From Streptomyces davaonensis JCM 4913 (GTDB lineage: Bacteria > Actinomycetota > Actinomycetes > Streptomycetales > Streptomycetaceae), in contig NC_020504.1 of the NCBI RefSeq assembly GCF_000349325.1, positions 6,110,053 through 6,174,052 of the forward strand: DNA of 64,000 nucleotides. The letters run 5' to 3'. A program made the translations under genes and the position numbers. The notes beneath the pieces were generated by a model. The model was not told the DNA's origin, did no database searches, and saw only the letters and a list, made by a program, of their open reading frames with translations. Of the stretch, positions 35,256 through 45,300 are shown piece by piece (the stretch's first letter is position 1; every line of letters starts with the position of its first letter).

Positions 35256-35881
35256 CCGCCGTACGCATCCTGCTCTGCGACGACCACGCCGTCGTCCGCG
35301 CCGGACTGCTCGCCCTGCTCGACAGCGCCCCGGACATCGAGGTCGTCGGCGAGGCCGGTACCGGAGAGGAGGCGCTGGCGCTGGCGGCGAAGCTCACGCC
35401 GGACGTCGTGCTGATGGACCTCCAGCTCGGCGCGGGCATCGACGGTGTGGAGACCACCCGGCGGCTGACCGCGACACCGGGCGGCGGCCCGCACGTCCTG
35501 GTGCTGACGACGTACGACACCGACGCCGACATCACCCGGGCCATCGAGGCGGGCGCGACCGGCTACCTGCTGAAGGCCGAGCGGCCGGACGAGCTGTTCG
35601 CCGCGATCCACGCCGCCGCGCAGGGCCGTACCGCGCTGTCCGCGCCGGTCGCGGGCCGGGTCATGGCGAACCTGCGCAATCCGCGCCCCACCCTCACCGA
35701 CCGCGAGCAGGAGATCCTCGCCAAGCTCTCCCAGGGCCTCGGCAACCGCGAGATCGCCAAGGCCCTGTTCATCAGCGAGGCCACGGTCAAGACCCACCTG
35801 GGCCGGATCTACGACAAGCTCGGCGTGGACACCCGGGCGGGCGCGGTGGCGGTGGCGAAGGAGCAGCGGCTGCTGCCGTGA
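35252..35881 (+). CDS. senR: NarL/LuxR-type response regulator SenR
   Basis: 209 residues, starting at the ATG overlapping the senS stop. Receiver domain with the acidic pair CDDHAVVRAGL, phospho-acceptor Asp in VVLMDLQLG and Lys in YLLKAERPDEL. C-terminal LuxR HTH LTDREQEILAKLSQGLGNREIAKALFISEATVKTHLGRIYDKLG. In S. reticuli SenR controls oxidative-stress genes and its own locus. A catalase-peroxidase/furS pair is not in this window. Confidence 0.9.
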   Translation: MTAVRILLCDDHAVVRAGLLALLDSAPDIEVVGEAGTGEEALALAAKLTPDVVLMDLQLGAGIDGVETTRRLTATPGGGPHVLVLTTYDTDADITRAIEAGATGYLLKAERPDELFAAIHAAAQGRTALSAPVAGRVMANLRNPRPTLTDREQEILAKLSQGLGNREIAKALFISEATVKTHLGRIYDKLGVDTRAGAVAVAKEQRLLP

Positions 35882-35884
35882 GGC

Positions 35885-36457
35885 TCACCAGCTGGGCTTC
35901 TCGTACTCGTCGACGGTCCCGTCGCCGTCGTCGTCGTACAGGAAGTCGTACGTGTCGCCGTAGGTGTCCGTGTACCGCATGCACCTGCCCTCCGCGCGCA
36001 GCTCGGGCTTGTCGGTGTACCAGCCGAGGTGGAAGGTGACCCGGATGCCGTCGTCGACAGTGGTGGCGATGCCGTTCTCGACCTTCTCCACCTTGCGGCC
36101 GTCCGCGCGCCAGGTCGCCTCCAGGGCCTTCAGCGCGGCACGGAAGTCGGTGGTGCTCGCGTACTCCAGGTCCCAGGAGTAGATCGGCTGGTCCCGGGTG
36201 ACGTCACCGTCGTCGAAGCCGAAGTCGTCGACGCAGGAGCCGCTGCCCTCCTTGGCCGGGTAGAGGTCGCCCGTCGGCGCGGGGGAGAGGGCGAGGTACA
36301 CGGCAGTGCCCGCCTCGGTGGTCGCCCGCACATGGGCGCGGAACTCGTCGGTCGTGCCCACCCGGCCGCCGGCCATCGCCTCGCACCCCTTGGCCACCAG
36401 CGCGAACAGCACCACGAGGACGACGGCGACGGCGACGAGCACGGTGTTCTTCTTCAT
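35885..36457 (-). CDS. Membrane-anchored protein of unknown function
   Basis: 190 residues from the ATG at 36457 (TTG at 36469 less likely). One N-terminal helix (NTVLVAVAVVLVVLFALVAKGCEAM) followed by an extracytoplasmic domain with acidic patches. The end, YDDDGDGTVDEYEKPSW, has the D-x-D-x-D-G spacing of a calcium-binding EF-hand/dockerin-like loop. Tail to tail with senR, 3 bp apart. No family recognised; calcium binding is a guess from the motif alone. Confidence 0.7.
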   Translation of the reverse strand: MKKNTVLVAVAVVLVVLFALVAKGCEAMAGGRVGTTDEFRAHVRATTEAGTAVYLALSPAPTGDLYPAKEGSGSCVDDFGFDDGDVTRDQPIYSWDLEYASTTDFRAALKALEATWRADGRKVEKVENGIATTVDDGIRVTFHLGWYTDKPELRAEGRCMRYTDTYGDTYDFLYDDDGDGTVDEYEKPSW

Positions 36458-36528
36458 ACCGATGATCAAATCCGGCCCCGCGGCCCGGCGGCTCCGCCCT
36501 GATACTCAGCCGCACCCCGTTCGGATGC

Positions 36529-36542
36529 TCATCCCGGGATGA
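36529..36542. promoter_or_regulatory. Palindrome upstream of the ABC exporter
   Basis: TCATCCCGGGATGA is a perfect 14-bp palindrome 57 bp before the GTG start of the exporter gene and 71 bp before the divergent membrane protein start. It is a regulator-site candidate. Confidence 0.4.
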
Positions 36543-36599
36543 AAACCGAGGCCGAACACGTTGGGGCATGTCGTGGACGATCACGCGGGGAGGCCGGAC

Positions 36600-39500
36600 G
36601 TGGCAGCGCGGCAGGGATGGGCGCGGAGACTGTGGGGGTATGCCTGGCGCTACCCGAAGGACGTCGTCCTCGCCCTCGGGTCCTCGCTGGCCGGTATGGC
36701 CGTCATGGCGCTCGTGCCGTTGATCACCAAGGTGATCATCGACGACGTGATCGGCGACAAGACCCGCGGCATGGCCCTGTGGGCGGGGCTGCTCATCGGG
36801 TCGGCCGTGATCGTCTACGTGCTCACCTACGTCCGGCGCTATTACGGCGGCCGTCTCGCCCTCGACGTCCAGCACGATCTCCGTACCGAGATGTACGGGA
36901 CGATCACCCGGCTCGACGGGCGGCGGCAGGACGAGCTGTCCACCGGGCAGGTCGTCGGACGGGCCACCAGCGACCTCCAGCTGATCCAGGGTCTGCTCTT
37001 CATGCTCCCGATGACCATCGGGAACTTCGCCCTGTTCCTGATCTCCCTGGTCGTCATGGCCTGGCTGTCGCTGCCGCTCACCGCCGTCGCGCTGGCCGTC
37101 GCCCCCGCCCTGTGGTGGATCGCCAAGCGCAGCCGCACCAAGCTGCACCCCGCCACCTGGTACGCCCAGGCCCAGGCGGCGGCCGTCGCGGGCGTCGTGG
37201 ACGGCGCCGTCAGCGGGGTCCGCGTGGTCAAGGGCTTCGGGCAGGAGGAGCAGGAGACCGGCAAGCTCCGGGACGTCGGCCGACGGCTGTTCGCCGGGCG
37301 GCTGCGCACCATCCGGTTCAACTCCAAGTACACCCCGGCCCTCCAGGCCGTCCCCGCCCTCGGCCAGGTCGCCATGCTCGCCCTCGGCGGCTGGCTCGCC
37401 GTGCGCGGACACATCACCCTCGGCACCTTCGTCGCCTTCTCCACCTACCTCGCCCAGCTCGTCGGCCCGGTCCGGATGCTCGCCGTGGTCCTCACCGTCG
37501 CCCAGCAGGCCCGCGCCGGCACCGAACGCGTCCTGGAGCTGATCGACACCGAGCCGTCGATGAAGGACGGCACCAAGGAACTCCCCGCCGACGCCCCGGC
37601 GACCGTCGAGTTCGACGACGTCTCCTTCGGGTACGAAGACAGCCGCCCCGTCCTCGACGGGCTGACCTTCGAGATCCGCCCCGGCGAGACCCTCGCCGTC
37701 GTCGGCTCCTCCGGCTCCGGCAAGTCCACCGTCTCGCTCCTGCTGCCCCGCTTCTACGACGTCACCCACGGCGCCGTCCTCATCGGCGGCCACGACGTCC
37801 GCGAGCTGACCCTGGACTCCCTGCGCGCCGCGATCGGCCTGGTCCCCGAGGACTCCTTCCTCTTCTCCGACACGGTCCGCGCCAACATCGCCTACGGCCG
37901 CCCCGACGCCACCGAGGAGCAGATCGAGCAGGCCGCCCGCGCCGCCCAGGCGGACCGCTTCATCGCCGAGCTGCCCGAGGGCTACGACACCAAGGTCGGC
38001 GAGCACGGCCTCACCCTCTCCGGCGGCCAGCGCCAGCGCGTCGCCCTCGCCCGCGCCATCCTCACCGACCCCCGCCTGCTGGTCCTCGACGACGCCACCT
38101 CCGCCGTCGACGCGCGCGTGGAGCACGAGATCCACGAGGCCCTCGCCCAGGTCATGGAGGGCCGCACGACCCTGCTGATCGCGCACCGCCGCTCCACCCT
38201 GAACCTCGCCGACCGCATCGCCGTCCTCGACGACGGCCGCCTCGCCGACCTCGGCACCCACGAGGAGCTCCAGGAGCGCTCCGCCCTCTACCGCCGCCTG
38301 CTCACCGACCCCGACGAGCTGGGCGGCGTCTCGCCAGGACACACCCCGGCCGCCCCGCCCCAGGAGGAGGACACCTCCGTACGGGCCGAGCTGGACGCCG
38401 AGTTCGACGCCGAGCGCGGGATCACGCCCCGGCTGTGGGCGGGCGAACGCACCCCGCGCGACACCGCGATGGACGGCGCCCCGGCCACCCCGGAACTCCT
38501 CGCCCAGGTCGAGGCGCTGCCCCCGGCGACCGACGTCCCGGACGTCGACGAGGCCCGAGCGGTCACCCCGGAGGAGTCCTACGGCCTCAGGCGGCTCCTG
38601 CGCGGCTTCGGGCTGCCCCTGCTGGCCAGCCTCGGCCTGGTCGCCGTCGACGCGGGCACCGGACTGCTGCTGCCGGTGCTGATCCGGCACGGCATCGACA
38701 GCGGGGTCTCCGAGGCCGCCCTCGGCGCGGTCTGGGTGGCCTCCCTGCTGGGTCTCGTCGCGGTGAGCGTGCAGTGGGCGGCGCAGTTCGGCGAGACCCT
38801 GATGACCGGGCGCACCGGTGAGCGGGTGCTGTACGCGCTGCGGCTGAAGATCTTCGCCCAGCTCCAGCGGCTCGGGCTCGACTACTACGAGCGCGAGCTG
38901 ACCGGCCGGATCATGACGCGGATGACGACGGACGTCGACGCCCTGTCGACCTTCCTCCAGACCGGCCTGGTCACCGCGTTCGTCTCAGTCGTCACCTTCT
39001 TCGGCATCATGGGCGCCCTGCTGGTGATCGACCTTCAGCTGGCGCTGGTCGTCTTCGCGACGCTGCCGCCGCTGATCGTCGCCACCTGGTTCTTCCGCAA
39101 GGCGAGCGTGAAGGCGTACGAACTGGCCCGTGAGCGGGTGTCGGTGGTCAACGCCGACCTCCAGGAGTCGGTGTCCGGACTGCGTATCGTGCAGGCCTTC
39201 CGGCGCGAGCGGGACGGCGGTGCGCGGTTCGCCGAGCGCAGCGACAGCTACCGCCAGGCCCGCATCCGCGGCCAGTGGCTGATCTCCATCTACTTCCCCT
39301 TCGTGCAGTTGCTGTCGTCGGTCGCCGTGGCCGCCGTGCTGATCGTGGGCGCGGGCCGGGTGGACGCGGCGACGCTGACGACCGGCGCGCTCGTTGCGTA
39401 CCTGCTCTACATCGACCTGTTCTTCGCCCCCGTCCAGCAGCTCTCCCAGGTCTTCGACGGCTACCAGCAGGCCACGGTCTCGCTCGGCCGGATCCAGGAG

Positions 39501-40310
39501 CTGCTCCAGGAGCCGACGTCCACGAAGTCCGCCGAGGAGCCGCTGGACGTCCTCTCCCTGCGCGGCGAGATCGCCTTCGAGGACGTGAGCTTCGCGTACG
39601 GCAGCGACGACGAGGCCCTCACCGACGTCGACCTGCGCATCCCCGCGGGCCAGACCGTCGCCTTCGTCGGCGAGACCGGCGCCGGGAAGTCCACCCTGGT
39701 CAAGTTGGTCGCCCGGTTCTACGACCCGACCGGCGGCCGGGTCACCGTCGACGGCACCGATCTGCGCGCCCTGGACATGACGGCCTACCGGCACCGGCTC
39801 GGCGTCGTCCCGCAGGAGGCGTACCTCTTCCAGGGCACCGTCCGCGACGCCATCGCCTACGGCCGCCCCGACGCGACGGACGCCGAGGTGGAGGCGGCGG
39901 CCCGCGCGGTGGGCGCCCACGAGATGATCGCCACCCTCGACGGGGGCTATCTGCACGAGGTCGCCGAGCGCGGCCGCAACCTGTCCGCGGGGCAACGGCA
40001 GTTGATCGCGCTGGCCCGCGCCGAACTCGTCGACCCCGACATCCTGCTCCTCGACGAGGCGACCGCCGCGCTGGACCTGGCGACGGAAGCACAGGTCAAC
40101 CAGGCCACCGACCGCCTGGCGGGCCGCCGTACGACCCTCGTGGTCGCGCACCGGCTGACGACCGCCGCGCGCGCGGACCGGGTCGTGGTGATGGCGCACG
40201 GCCGGGTCGCCGAGGACGGCACCCACGACGAACTGCTGGCCCTCGGCGGCCGGTACGCCGAACTGTGGCGGACCTTCATCGGGGAACCGGTCGGCGTCGA
40301 GCTCGCGTGA
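36600..40310 (+). CDS. Fused heterodimer-type ABC exporter (TMD-NBD-TMD-NBD)
   Basis: 1236 residues from the GTG at 36600 with GGGGAGG six bases upstream; TTG 36561 or GTGs at 36570/36573 are possible. Two exporter half-molecules in one chain. NBD1: GSSGSGKST, LSGGQRQRVALARAIL, Walker B VLDDATSAVD with Asp at the catalytic Glu. NBD2: GETGAGKST, LSAGQRQLIALARAEL, LLDEATAALD with normal Glu. Together they form one canonical and one degenerate ATP site as in TM287/288-like exporters. A charged linker of about 85 residues joins the halves. Substrate unknown: lipid, peptide or drug export all possible. Confidence 0.92.
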   Translation: MAARQGWARRLWGYAWRYPKDVVLALGSSLAGMAVMALVPLITKVIIDDVIGDKTRGMALWAGLLIGSAVIVYVLTYVRRYYGGRLALDVQHDLRTEMYGTITRLDGRRQDELSTGQVVGRATSDLQLIQGLLFMLPMTIGNFALFLISLVVMAWLSLPLTAVALAVAPALWWIAKRSRTKLHPATWYAQAQAAAVAGVVDGAVSGVRVVKGFGQEEQETGKLRDVGRRLFAGRLRTIRFNSKYTPALQAVPALGQVAMLALGGWLAVRGHITLGTFVAFSTYLAQLVGPVRMLAVVLTVAQQARAGTERVLELIDTEPSMKDGTKELPADAPATVEFDDVSFGYEDSRPVLDGLTFEIRPGETLAVVGSSGSGKSTVSLLLPRFYDVTHGAVLIGGHDVRELTLDSLRAAIGLVPEDSFLFSDTVRANIAYGRPDATEEQIEQAARAAQADRFIAELPEGYDTKVGEHGLTLSGGQRQRVALARAILTDPRLLVLDDATSAVDARVEHEIHEALAQVMEGRTTLLIAHRRSTLNLADRIAVLDDGRLADLGTHEELQERSALYRRLLTDPDELGGVSPGHTPAAPPQEEDTSVRAELDAEFDAERGITPRLWAGERTPRDTAMDGAPATPELLAQVEALPPATDVPDVDEARAVTPEESYGLRRLLRGFGLPLLASLGLVAVDAGTGLLLPVLIRHGIDSGVSEAALGAVWVASLLGLVAVSVQWAAQFGETLMTGRTGERVLYALRLKIFAQLQRLGLDYYERELTGRIMTRMTTDVDALSTFLQTGLVTAFVSVVTFFGIMGALLVIDLQLALVVFATLPPLIVATWFFRKASVKAYELARERVSVVNADLQESVSGLRIVQAFRRERDGGARFAERSDSYRQARIRGQWLISIYFPFVQLLSSVAVAAVLIVGAGRVDAATLTTGALVAYLLYIDLFFAPVQQLSQVFDGYQQATVSLGRIQELLQEPTSTKSAEEPLDVLSLRGEIAFEDVSFAYGSDDEALTDVDLRIPAGQTVAFVGETGAGKSTLVKLVARFYDPTGGRVTVDGTDLRALDMTAYRHRLGVVPQEAYLFQGTVRDAIAYGRPDATDAEVEAAARAVGAHEMIATLDGGYLHEVAERGRNLSAGQRQLIALARAELVDPDILLLDEATAALDLATEAQVNQATDRLAGRRTTLVVAHRLTTAARADRVVVMAHGRVAEDGTHDELLALGGRYAELWRTFIGEPVGVELA

Positions 40311-40392
40311 CGGTCGGCACGCAACCGTCCGGTGTACGTCAGGCGTCCGTACATCAGTACGCTCATCGCCGGGGTACGGGGAGGACGACACA

Positions 40393-40782
40393 GTGGACAG
40401 TGGTGCGATACGCCGACGGCTGGGGACCGGTCTTGCGCTGCTGATCGCGTCCGGGCTGCTCGCCGTCGCGGCGCCGGGCGAGGCACAGGCCGCCGGTACG
40501 TCGTGTCCCGGGCGCAAGGTGCGGACGGTGCCGTTCTCCACGGGTTCCGTACAGGTGTACCGGAGCGGCGGCACGGTGTGCGCCTTCACGCTCGCCAAGA
40601 ACCCCGGCCGCAAGCGGACGATGGCGGTCAGCGTGCAGGCGCGCGGCCACCGTCCGGTGCCCTACCAGGGCAAGCACCGGCGCAAGACGCTCACGGTGTC
40701 GGTGTACGCGGGCCATCGCTGTGTGAAGGTGACCGGCCGAGTGGGCGGCGGATCGGGCGAGTCGGGCTGGATTCTGTGCTGA
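40393..40782 (+). CDS. Small secreted protein of unknown function
   Basis: 129 residues from a GTG at 40393, GGGAGG eight bases upstream. Signal peptide IRRRLGTGLALLIASGLLAVAAPGEAQAA gives a mature part of about 95 residues. Mature part is basic with four cysteines (TSCPGRK, GTVCAF, GHRCVKV, WILC), probably two disulphides, and beta-rich. No family recognised. Lies between the exporter and the S37 peptidase; no clear operon link. Confidence 0.7.
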   Translation: MDSGAIRRRLGTGLALLIASGLLAVAAPGEAQAAGTSCPGRKVRTVPFSTGSVQVYRSGGTVCAFTLAKNPGRKRTMAVSVQARGHRPVPYQGKHRRKTLTVSVYAGHRCVKVTGRVGGGSGESGWILC

Positions 40783-40897
40783 TCCCTGTGCTGATCCGAT
40801 TCGGTCTGTGACCGGTTTTGTCGGTAACTCCTCTGGTGTGATCGTCTGTTGCTCCGATAGCTTCCGGGCGCACATCTGAACTCACAGGGGAGGGTGC

Positions 40898-42316
40898 ATG
40901 CGCAAGGCGCTCAGATGGCTGCTGGCGCTCACGGTGCTCATAGGCACGTTGAGCACGGCAGGGGCGGCCACCGCCGCCCAGCCGGAGGCCACCGACATCA
41001 AGGACCGGCTGCTGGCCATACCGGGCATGAGCCTGGTGGAGGAGAAGCCGTACACCGGCTACCGCTTCTTCGTCCTCAACTACACCCAGCCGGTGGACCA
41101 CCGGCATCCGTCGAAGGGCACGTTCCAGCAGCGGATCACCGTGCTGCACAAGGACGTCAGCCGCCCGACGGTCTTCTACACCGGCGGCTACAACGTCTCC
41201 ACGACCCCGAGCCGGCGCGAGCCGACCCAGATCGTGGACGGCAACCAGATCTCCATGGAGTACCGCTACTTCACGCCGTCCCGGCCGGCCCCCGCCGACT
41301 GGACGAAGCTGGACATCTGGCAGGCGGCGAGCGACCAGCACCGCATCTTCAAGGCGCTCAAGCCGCTCTACGACAAGAAGTGGCTCTCCACGGGCGGCTC
41401 GAAGGGCGGCATGACCGCCACGTACTACGAGCGCTTCTACCCGCGCGACATGGACGGCGTCGTCGCCTACGTCGCCCCCAACGACGTGGTGAACAAGGAG
41501 GACTCGGCCTACGACGAGTTCTTCGCCAACGTCGGCACCAAGGAGTGCCGCGACCGCCTGAACGGCGTCCAGCGCGAGGCCCTGGTCCGCCGTGAGCCGC
41601 TGGAGCAGCGCTACGCCGCCTACGCGGCCGAGAACGGCTACACGTTCAACACGGTGGGCAGCCTGGACAAGGCGTACGAGGCGACCGTGCTCGACTACGT
41701 CTGGGGCTTCTGGCAGTACAGCCTGCTCTCGGACTGCGGCACGATTCCCGCGGACGCGAAGAACGCGACGGACGAGGAGATCTGGACCTCGATCGACACG
41801 ATCGCGGGCTTCTCGTTCTATACGGACCAGGGCCTGGAGCCGTACACGCCGTACTACTACCAGGCGGGCACCCAGCTCGGCGCGCCGACGATCGTCTTCC
41901 CGCACATCGAGAAGCAGTACATCCGCTACGGCTACCTGCCGCCGCGGTACTTCGTGCCGCGCTCGATCCCGATGACGTTCCAGCCGTACGCGATGCGCGA
42001 CGTGGACACCTGGGTCCGCCACAACGCCCGCCAGATGCTCTTCGTCTACGGCGAGAACGACCCGTGGGGCGCGGAGCCGTTCCGCCTCGGCAAGGGTGCG
42101 CGTGACTCGTACGTCTTCACGGCCCCGGGCGCGAACCACGGGGCGCGGGTCGCGGGCCTGGTGGATTCGGAGAAGACCCTGGCGACGGCGAAGATCCTGG
42201 AGTGGGCGGGCGTCGCCTCGGCCTCGGTCCAGGCGAACCCGTCCTCGGCGAAGCCGCTGGCGAAGTTCGACGCGAAGCTGGACAAGCGGGGGGTGGAGCG
42301 GACGCTGCGTCCGTAA
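40898..42316 (+). CDS. Secreted S37 (PS-10) tripeptidyl aminopeptidase
   Basis: 472 residues from the ATG at 40898, GGGGAGG five bases upstream. Signal peptide RKALRWLLALTVLIGTLSTAGAATAA. Alpha/beta hydrolase fold of family S37: nucleophile in STGGSKGGMTATYYERFYP, Asp region LFVYGENDPWGAEPF and catalytic His in TAPGANHGARV. Releases tripeptides from proteins outside the cell, feeding amino acid supply. Length is typical. Ends in a bidirectional hairpin facing the STAND gene. Confidence 0.9.
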   Translation: MRKALRWLLALTVLIGTLSTAGAATAAQPEATDIKDRLLAIPGMSLVEEKPYTGYRFFVLNYTQPVDHRHPSKGTFQQRITVLHKDVSRPTVFYTGGYNVSTTPSRREPTQIVDGNQISMEYRYFTPSRPAPADWTKLDIWQAASDQHRIFKALKPLYDKKWLSTGGSKGGMTATYYERFYPRDMDGVVAYVAPNDVVNKEDSAYDEFFANVGTKECRDRLNGVQREALVRREPLEQRYAAYAAENGYTFNTVGSLDKAYEATVLDYVWGFWQYSLLSDCGTIPADAKNATDEEIWTSIDTIAGFSFYTDQGLEPYTPYYYQAGTQLGAPTIVFPHIEKQYIRYGYLPPRYFVPRSIPMTFQPYAMRDVDTWVRHNARQMLFVYGENDPWGAEPFRLGKGARDSYVFTAPGANHGARVAGLVDSEKTLATAKILEWAGVASASVQANPSSAKPLAKFDAKLDKRGVERTLRP

Positions 42317-42325
42317 CGCGCCTTG

Positions 42326-42360
42326 AACCGGCGGCGGGTCCTGGTGGCCTGCCGCCGGTT
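42326..42360. terminator. Bidirectional terminator between S37 peptidase and STAND gene
   Basis: Perfect 10-nt arms AACCGGCGGC and GCCGCCGGTT with a 15-nt loop, placed in the 52 bp between the converging stop codons and followed by a T-rich stretch on the plus strand. Confidence 0.75.
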
Positions 42361-42368
42361 TCGCGGTT

Positions 42369-45300
42369 TTACGGGCAGACGGAGGCGTCTGAGCCGTCGT
42401 GGAGGTAGGCCCTGGCCTCGTCGGTGGTGAGATCGCGGTTGAAAGTGCGGCAGATGTGTTCGATGTCCCTTTGGGGCTCGGGGGACCTGTCGACCTCCCA
42501 CTGGCGCACTGTTCCATCGACGCCGGCGGTGGCGAGGACGTGACCATCAGGGCTGTACACCAGATGATTCACACCGCTCAGGCTCGCGAGGATGGACCTG
42601 CGGGGCTTGTGGGTCGCCACGTCCCAGACCCGGACGGTCCCGTCATCGCTCCCGGTGGCGAGGGTCTTTCCGTCGGGGTGGAACGCCACTGCGTTCACGC
42701 CCCCGGCGTGCTCGGTGAGAGCGGCGATCGATCGGCCGGTGTCTGCGTTCCACAGGAGGACCGTTCCGTCCCCGCTTGCCGTGGCGATCATCTCGCCGTC
42801 AGGGCTGAACGCCACAGAATTCACCGCGTAGTCGTGTCCGGAGAGTGCCGTCAGGAACTTGCCGCGCCGATCCCAGAGTTTCGCCGTCGAGTCGCCGCCG
42901 GCGGTGGCGAGAAGGCGGTCGTCGGGACTGAAGGCCATATCCAACACCGCCTCACTGTGCGCGCGGATCGGGGGGCCGGCCTTGCCCGTGTTCGCGTCGC
43001 GCAAGAGGAGAGCGCCGTCTCTGTCCGCGGTGGCGAGGGTCTTGCCGTCATGGCTGAAGGCCGCTGACAACACTGGAAAACTGTGATCCTTCAGAGGTGG
43101 CCGGCTCGTACCGGTGTGGATGTTCCACAGTCGTACGGTTTTGTCCTCGCTCCCGGTGGCGACTGTGTCGCCGTTGGGGTGGAAGGCAATGGCGTACACC
43201 TCTCGACTGTGTTTGCTCAGTTTCCGGCCGGGTTTACCGGTGGCCGAGTTCCACAGCCGAGCGGAGTTGTCGGCGCCGGCACTGGCGATGGTCTTGCTGT
43301 CGGGACTGAACGCCAGCCAGAAGACGGAGCTGGTGTTTCCCTTCAGCGTGGTGCGGTCGTTGCCGGCGGTCGCGTCCCACATGCGTACCGTCTTGTCGCG
43401 TCCCGCGGTGGCAAGGGCGCGGCTGTTCTGGCTGAACGCCAGCCCGAGCACCGTGTTGGCGTGACCGGCGAGGGTCATGCGCGGCGCGCCGGTGGACGTG
43501 TCCCACAGCTGCACGAAGCGGTCGGAGGCGGTGGCGAAGGTCTTGCTGTCCGGGCTGAAGGCGACCAGATGGGCGTAGTCCGACAGCACGCTCGAACTCT
43601 CACCGGTGGCTGGGTCCCTCAGGTGCGCGTCGTAGCCGTCAGCGCTCGCAAACATGCTGCCATCCGGGCTGAACGCCACCGAAGTCACCGACTGCTTGTG
43701 CTCCTTGAGCGTTTCCAGGGGTGTGCCGTCGGACGTGCTCCAAAGCCGGACGGTGTTGTCGTCGCCGCCGGTGGCAAGGATGCCGCCCTCGGGATGGAAC
43801 GCCACGGTCCTGACATGACTCTTGTGCCCTTCGAGCGTTCTGAGGTGTTCGCCGGTGGCCGTGTTCCACAGGTGGACGACGTTGTCGTCGCCGGCGGTGG
43901 CGATGATGTCCTCCTTCGGATGGAACGCTACAGCCCTGACCTGGTCGGAGTGGCCGTGGAGTGTCTTGTGGTGCCGGCCCGTGCCCGTATTCCACAGGCG
44001 GACGAGCTCGTCGGCACCGGCGGTGGCTACCAGGCCGCCGTCCCGGCTGAACGCCACCGAGTTCAGCGCGTTGTCGTGCATGGGTAGTCTCCGGAGCGTC
44101 TTCATCGTGCGCGCGTCCCGCAGGTGGACGGACTGGTCGGCGCCGACGCTTGCGAAGTACGAACCTTTCGGGCTGTACGCCACTGCGCGCACTTCATCGT
44201 CGTGCCAGGAGAAGCGACGGTGCGTCGGCAGGGCCGCGGCGCTGCTCAGGCTGTCAATGGCCTCGGAGGTGTCGCTGCTTTGAAACGCCTTGACCGCCAG
44301 CAGCGCCGCGAGTTCCGGATCCGTGCTGAGGAGTTCGTTGGACTGCGCCGCAAGCTCCCGTGACAGCGCCCTCTCCTTCGCGTTCCCCACCCTGATCCAC
44401 TCCCACACGGCCCCCGCCACCGCCAGCAGGGCCAGTACCAGCAACCCGCTCAGGACCCCGATGACCACCCGGCTCCGCCGCACGGCTGCCCGTTGGCGGT
44501 CCTGGCTGGCCTTGAGGAACTCCGCGATGTCGCTCGGCAACCGTCGCTGCTCGGACAGTTCCAGGCCCTCGGCCAGTGCCGCTCCTTCCAGGAGGTCCCA
44601 GCGGGACTGTCGTTCCCGGGTGCGGTTGAGCCACTCGTTGAAACGGGTGTCCTGGTCCACCCACTTCTTCAGCGCACTCCAGTCCCGGATCAGTGCCTCA
44701 TGGATCAGTTCCGCGACCGGTTCGCTGGGCGGAGCCCCTGGACGCGGCGGAGTGCGGAGGGTCGTGATGATGCGCCGTCGGGCCAGCGCCGCGATGACCG
44801 CGTCCACGTTCGCCCGCTCGTCCTTGTCACCCGGGTCCGCCGCCAGCACCCGCAGCTCGTCCAGGGGTACCTGCGTGCGTACCCCCGTGACGCTGTGACG
44901 GGGGTCCACCGGGTGCACCAGGGACGTCAACGCCCGCCGAGCGATGACCTGTTGCTCGGGGGACAGTTCGTCGAGGGCGTTGTCGCACCACGTAGTGACG
45001 CTGCCGCTGACCTCCCCGATGCGCGAGTACGCCTCGTGGGTCAGGTACCCGTCCTTGCGTCGCTCCCACAGCTGCTGGAGCGTCATCTCCAGCAGCGGCA
45101 GCACGGTGACGGGCGCCTGGCGGGTGATCGCCGCCTCGGGGGTGATGTTCAGTACGTCGTCGATGATCCGGTCCGGCAGCCCCGGCTGGAGCCGCAGCCC
45201 GACGTCCTCCGCCGGCAGGACGATGATGTCGTGCAGGTCCTCATTGGTCAGCGTGCCCGGCACGTTCAGGAGCCCCGGCATCGCCGCGTCCAGCAGCTTC

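Noticed and set aside
36204..38690. 828-codon minus-strand open frame opposite the ABC exporter
   Set aside because: Shadow of the exporter gene, which carries all ABC motifs on the plus strand.
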